Of a DNA stretch of 64,000 nt, positions 57,704-64,000 are shown piece after piece. Every line of letters begins with the position of its first letter. Position 1 is the first letter of the stretch. The notes under the pieces are model-generated. The model did no database searches and was not told where the DNA came from. It saw only the letters and a program-made list of their open reading frames with translations. This DNA comes from Alteromonas sp. 1_MG-2023 (lineage in GTDB: Bacteria; Pseudomonadota; Gammaproteobacteria; Enterobacterales; Alteromonadaceae), in the NCBI RefSeq assembly GCF_030547075.1, contig NZ_JAUOQH010000013.1:62001-126000 (forward strand). The letters are read 5' to 3'. Both the position numbers and the translations under genes were made by a program.

Positions 57704-60700
57704 ATGACGTTCGGTTGGGTTACGCTGGCGGTACTGTATTTATTTTTACTTTTTTCTTTGGCGAGTTGGGGAGATAAAAACTCACCTAAAGCACGGGCGT
57801 TAACCTCGCACCCAGCAGTATATTCACTGGCACTCGCTATTTATTGTACGGCGTGGACTTTTTTCGGCATGGTAGGTCAAGCTAGTCGCGACACATGGAT
57901 TTACCTGCCCATCATGTTAGGTCCCATTCTGGTATACGTGCTTGGGTATCGCTTCATTTATAAAATGACCTTGGTGAGCAAGAAGCAACACATCACCACT
58001 ATTTCCGATTTTATCGCGTCTCGATATGGGAAGCGCCAAACCGTAGCCTTGTTAGTAACGGTCATAGCGCTGCTAGCCACCATCCCTTACATTGCTCTTC
58101 AGCTTAAAGCGATAGGCTCAACCTTTCAGTTACTTACTCAGCAGCCAGACAGCAACTTTATTGTTATTGCCGCCACTACATTTATAGCAATATTTGCGAT
58201 TTATTTTGGTACTAAGCATGCCGATGTAACGGAATACCGCCGCGGCCTGATGCTGGCTATCGCCTTTGAATCTATAATTAAATTGTTAGCATTGGTGTTA
58301 GTCGCTTTCGTGGGGTATAGCGCGTGGCGACAAACTGAAACCGGCCCCTTTTTAGAAACCTTTATAAATAGCGCCGCCCTGTCGCAATTTAGCTCTTTCA
58401 ACTTTATTGCCCAAACCATCATGGCCGCAGCTGCGATTGTGTGCCTGCCTCGCCAATTCCACGTGGCGGTTATCGATAACCTGAGTCTTTCCCATTTAAA
58501 AACAGCCCGCTGGTTATTCCCGCTTTATCTTGCTGTGATTTCTGCGGTTATCCCTATCATCGCGATTGCTGGCAAAGCTATTTTCTCAGGTGCCAGTGTT
58601 GAGCCAGACTCTTACGTACTCTCTCTTGCTATGTTCTCGGGTTCAGCATTACTGCAGGTTATTGTGTTTGTGGGCGGGTTATCTGCCGCTACCGCGATGA
58701 TAATTGTGGCGACCCTCACCCTTAGCACCATGTTAACTAACGATGTAATTTTGCCTCGCTACTTAGCGTTTCGTGGTAACCCCTCTGAGAAGAAAGATTT
58801 CTCCGCACAAATACGCCTTATACGGCGCATTGTTATTGGTTTCATACTACTGATGGCGTTTCTGTATCACCAACAAATGACCAGTAGCCGTTCGTTACAC
58901 TCTATTGGGCTGATTGCATTTTCATTAGTAATTCAGTTAATGCCGGCTATTCTGGGTGGCTTATATTGGAAACGTGCGCATGCCCATGGCGTTTACGCGG
59001 GCTTGTTAGTGGGAATAATACTTTGGGTATTGTGGTTGGTATTCCCGTTGGTAGGAAAGCAAACATCACAATTTGCCAATAACGAACTTATCAGCCAAGG
59101 CGCGATGATAAGCCTTGGTGCAAATACGGTGGTTTACATAATTTTCTCGTGGTTTGCCCCGCAGAGGCTTATCGATAGAATGCAAGCAGAAGCCTTTGTC
59201 TCGCCAGCCGTGGTCAAAAATAACGTGATAAAAGGCGCGAGTAGTAACGTAACCGTATCAGACCTTATCACGCTGCTTACCACGTTCATGGGCACAGGGC
59301 GCTGCGAACAACTTATCGAGCAATACCAACATCACAATAGCTGCTCTCTTGACCATCAAGCCTCTCCAGATGAAGACTTCCTTACATTTTGTGAACGTGC
59401 ACTGGGCGGTGTTATAGGTGCATCTAGCGCTAAAGTGTTATTAGACAGCGCACTACGCGGCAAGAAAATGGATTTCACGGAAGTGATTAACTTTTTCGAC
59501 GACACCACCCAAGCAATGCAATTTAATATGACGGCGCTTCTGACCTCGCTGGAAAACATGGACCAAGGTATTAGCGTAGTCGATAAGCACTTAAATTTAG
59601 TGGCATGGAACAAACGATACGCAGCGCTATACACCTACCCTGAAGACTTTCTTGCGGTAGGCATACCCATAGAGAAACTTATCCGTTTTAATGCATCGCA
59701 GGGAGAATTTGGCAAGTTGGATGTAGAAGCGGAAGTAGAAAAACGCCTTGAACATTTACGCTCAGGTACACCGCATAGGTTTAAACGCCAGCGCAAAGAT
59801 GGCCGAGTGATAGAGATGGTGGGTAATCCCTTACCCGGAGGCGGGTTTGTAACCAGTTTTAATGACATCACTGACCATATTGAAATTCAACAAGCTCTTG
59901 AAGAGTCCAACATAGACTTAGAAGCCAGAATTAAACGGCGTACCGAAGAAGTGCATACTATTAACGCCGAATTAAGGCTGGAAATAGAGCGGCGTTCTGG
60001 CGCGGAAACTGAACTAATACGAGCACGAAAGGCTGCTGAAGATGCCAATGCCAGTAAAACCCGCTTTCTTGCGCTGGCCAGCCACGATGTACTTCAGCCT
60101 CTTAATGCCGCCAAGTTATATATTTCGGCACTAGAGGAGCAAGAGTTATCTACTAGTGTTCATGAAATCATTCAAAAATTGCATCATTCCGTGACCTCAA
60201 GTGAAGCGCTTATCGGTACACTGTTAGACATTTCCCGCCTAGATCAAGGCGAAATGAAACCTGATATTGAGCAAGTTGATGTGCAAGCACTACTAAGCCC
60301 GCTTATTGACGATATAAGAATGCGGGCATTGGAAAAAGGCTTATTACTGCGAGTATGGGTAAAACCGGTTTGGGTGATGGCAGATAAAACCTATTTGTAC
60401 CGAATCATGCAAAATTTGCTGTCAAATGCAGTGAAATATACCCAAACCGGTAAAGTCTTACTGGTAATAAAACCAATCGACACTAGGGTTTCGTTTCGTG
60501 TTTACGATACGGGGATTGGCATATCGGAAGATAAAGTAGTCAATATTTTCAGTGATTTTTATCGCATTAATCAAAGTAGCGAACACGGCATCGGGCTAGG
60601 GCTTGGTGTAGTACGTAGGTTAAGCCAGCAATTAGGCAGCGATATTTCGGTATCGTCCTCGCCGCAAAAAGGCAGTTGCTTTACCTTCACCCTGCCAAAA

Positions 60701-61156
60701 GCCCAAGCGGGTTCGGCGGAAAACATCACTGCTAAGCCCAAAACCACGACTTTCACTGGCCTACAGGTACTTTGTGTTGATGACCAACGAGAAAACCTAG
60801 ATGCAATGCAAACCCTATTAACCCGCTGGGGAATTAAGGTAATGTTGTCTGGTTCGTGGGATGAAGCGCTAGCGCTTATTGAAGAAACAACACCCCATAT
60901 ATTATTAATGGACTACCAACTCAGCAACGATGAAGCCCAAAATGGCTTAGCCTTAATCGATAAAATTCGATTCCAACTTGATGCCATTTTACCCGCCGCG
61001 CTAATCACAGCCACGCCGGATGAAGACTTGGTGGTTAAGTGTAAGGAGCAAGGGGTGAACTATTTATCTAAACCGCTAAAACCCGCAAAACTCAGGGCGC
61101 TATTACAAAGCATGACTCGCCATATTCGCGAGTCACATTATACGGATAACGAGTAG
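57704..61156 (+). CDS. Hybrid sensor kinase with sodium-symporter-like sensor domain (CrbS/MxtR-like)
   Basis: An 1150-residue protein. The N-terminal about 500 residues are an SSS-type 13-helix membrane domain; then a PAS domain (about 608-725), a coiled linker, HisKA with His794 (ASHDVLQPLNAAK), a HATPase domain (QNLLSNAVKYTQ, YDTGIGIS), and a C-terminal receiver with Asp1070 (LLMDYQLSND). This order is that of CrbS and MxtR, which in Vibrio and Pseudomonas control acetate use. GAGGAAG before the ATG supports the start. No cognate LuxR-type response regulator gene lies in the window. The convergent MscS gene stops 1 bp away. Confidence 0.92.
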   Translation: MTFGWVTLAVLYLFLLFSLASWGDKNSPKARALTSHPAVYSLALAIYCTAWTFFGMVGQASRDTWIYLPIMLGPILVYVLGYRFIYKMTLVSKKQHITTISDFIASRYGKRQTVALLVTVIALLATIPYIALQLKAIGSTFQLLTQQPDSNFIVIAATTFIAIFAIYFGTKHADVTEYRRGLMLAIAFESIIKLLALVLVAFVGYSAWRQTETGPFLETFINSAALSQFSSFNFIAQTIMAAAAIVCLPRQFHVAVIDNLSLSHLKTARWLFPLYLAVISAVIPIIAIAGKAIFSGASVEPDSYVLSLAMFSGSALLQVIVFVGGLSAATAMIIVATLTLSTMLTNDVILPRYLAFRGNPSEKKDFSAQIRLIRRIVIGFILLMAFLYHQQMTSSRSLHSIGLIAFSLVIQLMPAILGGLYWKRAHAHGVYAGLLVGIILWVLWLVFPLVGKQTSQFANNELISQGAMISLGANTVVYIIFSWFAPQRLIDRMQAEAFVSPAVVKNNVIKGASSNVTVSDLITLLTTFMGTGRCEQLIEQYQHHNSCSLDHQASPDEDFLTFCERALGGVIGASSAKVLLDSALRGKKMDFTEVINFFDDTTQAMQFNMTALLTSLENMDQGISVVDKHLNLVAWNKRYAALYTYPEDFLAVGIPIEKLIRFNASQGEFGKLDVEAEVEKRLEHLRSGTPHRFKRQRKDGRVIEMVGNPLPGGGFVTSFNDITDHIEIQQALEESNIDLEARIKRRTEEVHTINAELRLEIERRSGAETELIRARKAAEDANASKTRFLALASHDVLQPLNAAKLYISALEEQELSTSVHEIIQKLHHSVTSSEALIGTLLDISRLDQGEMKPDIEQVDVQALLSPLIDDIRMRALEKGLLLRVWVKPVWVMADKTYLYRIMQNLLSNAVKYTQTGKVLLVIKPIDTRVSFRVYDTGIGISEDKVVNIFSDFYRINQSSEHGIGLGLGVVRRLSQQLGSDISVSSSPQKGSCFTFTLPKAQAGSAENITAKPKTTTFTGLQVLCVDDQRENLDAMQTLLTRWGIKVMLSGSWDEALALIEETTPHILLMDYQLSNDEAQNGLALIDKIRFQLDAILPAALITATPDEDLVVKCKEQGVNYLSKPLKPAKLRALLQSMTRHIRESHYTDNE

Positions 61157-61157
61157 C

Positions 61158-61790
61158 TTATTGGATTTTTTGTGGGCTGCCCTTTTTATTAGGCTTATCC
61201 GCTTTTTCATCGGCTTTAGAGGTAGCAGCCGTTGGCGTTACTTTACCCATAGTGCCCCACGCTGATTTAGGGTTAATAAGCACAGGACGCGTTAAAATAA
61301 GGTTGTTAGGGTACATCAATGTTTCACGTTCAGAGGTCACCAAACGGGTGCTAAAAGGCCCTAAGTCGGCGATATACCCTTCTATAAAGTTATCGCCATC
61401 GAGAATGCGAATAAAGTTACCGCGACGATACGCCACGTTAGTTAACAGTATAAAATAAGCGGTAATATTGCTTATTAATGACCAACTGGCGAACAGCGCT
61501 ACCCCGGTTACCGTAATAATGGATGTTGATAATACCAACAGGCCAGAGAAGTCTATTCCCCACGCAAGAAGCAATAAGGCCAATGACACTGTTGCCACAA
61601 TAACTCGCGCAGCAAATAATCCTTTAATCGCACTAGTAGACTTTAATTTGGTTTTTTCGATATTGGTTTCAAGCTTGGGTAGAATTTTTCTTGATGCTGC
61701 TAAATAAAACAGTAAAACCAACCCACTCCAAATAAGGTTTGATTGATAGGCTGTAAGCCAAACCACTACCTCCTGCCACCACTGCATCAT
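61158..61790 (-). CDS. Small MscS-family mechanosensitive channel
   Basis: A 210-residue membrane protein with about four helices and the MscS beta-domain (RRGNFIRILDGDNFIEGYIADLGPFSTRLVTSERETLMYPNNLI). It lacks most of the cytoplasmic alpha/beta cage of MscS and ends in a Lys-rich tail. It should open under membrane tension and release solutes. It is convergent with the kinase gene, the two stops being 1 bp apart, with no terminator between. Confidence 0.85.
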   Translation of the reverse strand: MMQWWQEVVVWLTAYQSNLIWSGLVLLFYLAASRKILPKLETNIEKTKLKSTSAIKGLFAARVIVATVSLALLLLAWGIDFSGLLVLSTSIITVTGVALFASWSLISNITAYFILLTNVAYRRGNFIRILDGDNFIEGYIADLGPFSTRLVTSERETLMYPNNLILTRPVLINPKSAWGTMGKVTPTAATSKADEKADKPNKKGSPQKIQ

Positions 61791-62023
61791 AGTAAAAGAC
61801 TCATAATATCCTCATGTTACCCCATGCTATCGCGTAACGTTTTCAAGTTCATCCAGATATTACTGTCGCCACCACAATAATATTTCGTAAGACCATTAAT
61901 AAAACCTGCTTTATGATGCGCGCCAATTTGCTGAACACCGACTAATCTGGCTATGCACTTAAAAAGATGCTAATGATTAGACAGCACCTTTTTACCCACT
62001 TAATAACGAACAGGCAATTTACA

Positions 62024-62929
62024 ATGCGCATAGCGATTTTATCTCGAAACCCTCGCCTCTATTCTACCTCTCGCTTAGTAGAGGCTGGTCGCGCTCGCGG
62101 CCACGAAGTCGATGTTATCGATACCATGCATTGCTATATGGATATAACCAGCTCTCGTCCTTCGGTACGTTACAAAGGAAAGCGGCTACCTTACTACGAT
62201 GCAGTTATTCCTCGTATTGGCGCTTCTGTCACTTTCTACGGCACCTCGGTAGTACGCCAGTTTGAAATGATGGGCACGTACAGCGTTAACGAATCTGTGG
62301 CGATTAGCCGTTCAAGAGACAAGTTGCGTTCTTTGCAATTGTTATCGCGCAAAGGCATTGGCATGCCGCGTACTGGCTTTGCCCATCACCCAGACAAAAT
62401 AGAAGACGTAATCAAAACCGTGGGCGGCGCACCTGTGGTCATTAAACTGCTTGAAGGTACCCAGGGTATTGGTGTGGTATTGGCCGATACCCATAAAGCG
62501 GCAGAATCAATTATTGAAGCTTTTATGGGATTAAACGCCAGTATCTTGGTGCAAGAGTTCATTAAAGAAGCGGGCGGTTCTGATATTCGCTGCTTCGTAG
62601 TTGGCGGTAAAGTGGTTGCGGCGATGAAGCGCCAAGCGGCACCGGGTGAGTTTCGCTCAAACCTTCATAGAGGCGGCCAAGCCAGCTTAGTAAGACTCAG
62701 CCCCGCGGAGCGAAAAACAGCGGTAGATGCGGCCAAGACCATGGGCTTAAATTGCTGTGGTGTAGATATTTTACGTTCAAACAACGGGCCTGTGGTGATG
62801 GAAGTAAATTCATCGCCCGGACTAGAAGGCATTGAAAAGGCTACCAACAAAGATGTGGCCGGTATGATCATTGAATTTATTGAAAAAAGTGCAGAGCCGC
62901 ACAAAACTAAGACTCGAGGTAAAGGCTAA
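62024..62929 (+). CDS. rimK: RimK-family ATP-grasp ligase
   Basis: A 301-residue ATP-grasp protein. [12 protein letters not shown] and [16 protein letters not shown] fit ATP-grasp nucleotide and Mg sites, and [15 protein letters not shown] is the RimK signature. In E. coli RimK adds Glu to ribosomal protein S6. The start at 62024 gives the family opening MRIAILSRN; an upstream frame start at 61967 is rejected. It is followed directly by an AstE-type deacylase gene. Confidence 0.93.
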   Translation: MRIAILSRNPRLYSTSRLVEAGRARGHEVDVIDTMHCYMDITSSRPSVRYKGKRLPYYDAVIPRIGASVTFYGTSVVRQFEMMGTYSVNESVAISRSRDKLRSLQLLSRKGIGMPRTGFAHHPDKIEDVIKTVGGAPVVIKLLEGTQGIGVVLADTHKAAESIIEAFMGLNASILVQEFIKEAGGSDIRCFVVGGKVVAAMKRQAAPGEFRSNLHRGGQASLVRLSPAERKTAVDAAKTMGLNCCGVDILRSNNGPVVMEVNSSPGLEGIEKATNKDVAGMIIEFIEKSAEPHKTKTRGKG

Positions 62930-63958
62930 GTGGCAGTAGATAATTTAGTTATCGGTGGGCAGAGTATTGCGCCAGGCGAATCAGTAAAGATAGAACTGGA
63001 GATGCCCCCGTTATACACCGCGACGAACATGAGTATTCCTGTTTACGTAACCCGAGGTAAACGCCCTGGTCCTACTATGTTTGTGAGTGCCGCGATTCAC
63101 GGTGATGAGCTTAATGGTATTGAGATTGTAGGCCGGCTAATACGCTCACGAGCGATTGAGCGGCTAAGAGGTACGCTTATCGCGGTACCCATGGTTAACG
63201 TGTACGGCGTGTTGAACCAGTCGCGTTATTTGCCGGACCGCCGCGACCTAAACCGCAGCTTTCCTGGCAGTAAGAAAGGCTCGCTGGCCGGTCGACTAGC
63301 CAACTTGTTCTTAAAAGAAATTGTGCAAAAGTGCGATGTAGGCATAGACCTGCATACCGGTGCAATCCATCGCAGTAATTTACCGCAAATTCGTGCCGAC
63401 TTAGACGACCCAGAAGTACTCGAAATGGCCAAAGCCTTTGGTGTACCTGTGTTGCTAAACGCTGAGCTACGTGAAGGTTCGTTACGTGAAACCGCCAGCG
63501 AGAGCGGCGTTAAAATTTTGCTCTATGAAGCAGGCCAAGCGCTTCGATACGATGAATTCTCTATTCGCGCAGGCCTTCGCGGTATTATTAATACCATGCG
63601 TCATTTAGGCATGCTGAATAAAAGTCGTAGTAAGGGTCATAGTATTGAACGTTTTATTGCCCGCCAAAGTGGCTGGATACGGGCCACAGAAAGTGGCTTT
63701 GTAACCCACTTGGCGCAATTAGGCGATCACGTAAACAAGGGAGATAAACTGGCGACTATTGCCGACCCCTTTGGCGGCTATTTAGCCAGTATCGAAAGTC
63801 CGGCTGAAGGTGTGGTAGTGGGCAAGCAAAATATTCCCCTTACCCAAGAAGGCGAAGCGGTGTATCACATAGCCTATTTCTCACAACCCGATACAGTGGC
63901 AGAACATGTTGAGTTATTACAGGACAATCTGCTACCAGGTGAAACGGAGTATACTTGA
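62930..63958 (+). CDS. Succinylglutamate desuccinylase/aspartoacylase family protein
   Basis: A 342-residue zinc deacylase of the M14-like AstE/AspA group. HGDEL and the DLHTG motif supply zinc ligands and the AAIHGDELNGIE signature is present. The C-terminal beta-barrel (about 245-330) resembles a lipoyl-type fold. The start is GTG immediately after the rimK stop, with GAGGT upstream. Such genes commonly lie beside rimK and may remove a group added by it; the substrate is unknown. Confidence 0.87.
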   Translation: MAVDNLVIGGQSIAPGESVKIELEMPPLYTATNMSIPVYVTRGKRPGPTMFVSAAIHGDELNGIEIVGRLIRSRAIERLRGTLIAVPMVNVYGVLNQSRYLPDRRDLNRSFPGSKKGSLAGRLANLFLKEIVQKCDVGIDLHTGAIHRSNLPQIRADLDDPEVLEMAKAFGVPVLLNAELREGSLRETASESGVKILLYEAGQALRYDEFSIRAGLRGIINTMRHLGMLNKSRSKGHSIERFIARQSGWIRATESGFVTHLAQLGDHVNKGDKLATIADPFGGYLASIESPAEGVVVGKQNIPLTQEGEAVYHIAYFSQPDTVAEHVELLQDNLLPGETEYT

Positions 63959-63972
63959 TTGAAGGTAAATAA

Positions 63973-64000
63973 ATGACACATAAAAAAGTAGTGGGTGTGG
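63973..64000 (+). CDS. Start of a gene, probably ATP-dependent zinc protease (RimB-like), cut by window end
   Basis: Only nine residues (MTHKKVVGV) are visible. The KVVG opening after a short lead and the position after rimK and the AstE-like gene fit the zinc protease group often found there. Weakly supported. Confidence 0.4.

Overview
The window looks like the chromosome of a marine gammaproteobacterium of the Alteromonas type. The evidence is a full Na+-translocating NQR operon with apbE and nqrM, FabV as the enoyl-ACP reductase, divergent mdh/argR, a CrbS-like sensor kinase with a sodium-symporter sensor domain, two very large TonB-type outer-membrane proteins (one Oar-like), and moderate to low GC with AT-rich intergenic regions. 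No rRNA, tRNA, CRISPR array, prophage, insertion sequence or recognisable defence island was seen. The genus is inferred from gene content and protein style; no database was searched.

Layout. 1-9.8 kb: small metabolic units. These are an NAD(P)-binding protein, a dipeptidyl peptidase IV, a dehydratase/amidohydrolase/glyoxalase-II-like operon, a glyoxalase-fold dioxygenase-like gene divergent from its LysR neighbour with a textbook LysR box, and a class II glutamine amidotransferase. 9.8-17.7 kb: a DUF917/NCS1-permease operon whose leader holds a heptanucleotide tandem repeat, two regulators (AsnC and Crp/Fnr types), a fatty acid hydroxylase, a periplasmic metallo-hydrolase, a DUF1653 protein with a repeat-built N-terminus, and dinB with a LexA box. 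17.8-25 kb: nqrABCDEF-apbE-nqrM, with an intrinsic terminator inside the operon before apbE. 25-36.3 kb: housekeeping genes (fabV, fklB, ppc, katG, mdh, argR), a putative lipoprotein, and a 203-bp tandem repeat array. 36.3-46.1 kb: an AT-rich gap with a possible minus-strand small RNA, a TonB receptor, a DJ-1/PfpI protein, an Oar-like receptor, and a divergent two-gene membrane module (PhnD-like protein plus a two-TM protein with an unknown cytoplasmic domain). 46.1-64 kb: udk-nupC, a 2-oxoglutarate-type oxygenase, a TPR lipoprotein, FAS1 and MAPEG proteins, a receiver-GGDEF protein, an exonuclease/DUF294 pair, a two-subunit sodium symporter, the CrbS-like kinase, a small MscS channel, and a rimK/deacylase/zinc-protease-type cluster cut by the window end.

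How genes work together. The NQR complex would export sodium, which the sodium symporters (55.5-57.4 kb, and probably the nucleoside transporter) would use. The CrbS-like kinase sits divergent to the symporter with two identical palindromes between them, suggesting one regulator for both. The Oar-like receptor and the PhnD-like/two-TM module share an intergenic region with a perfect 20-bp palindrome, suggesting coupled control. The most promising unexplained items are that two-gene module, the candidate small RNA near 36.4 kb, the tandem palindromes near 57.6 kb, the 203-bp repeats near 34 kb, and the heptamer repeat near 12.4 kb.
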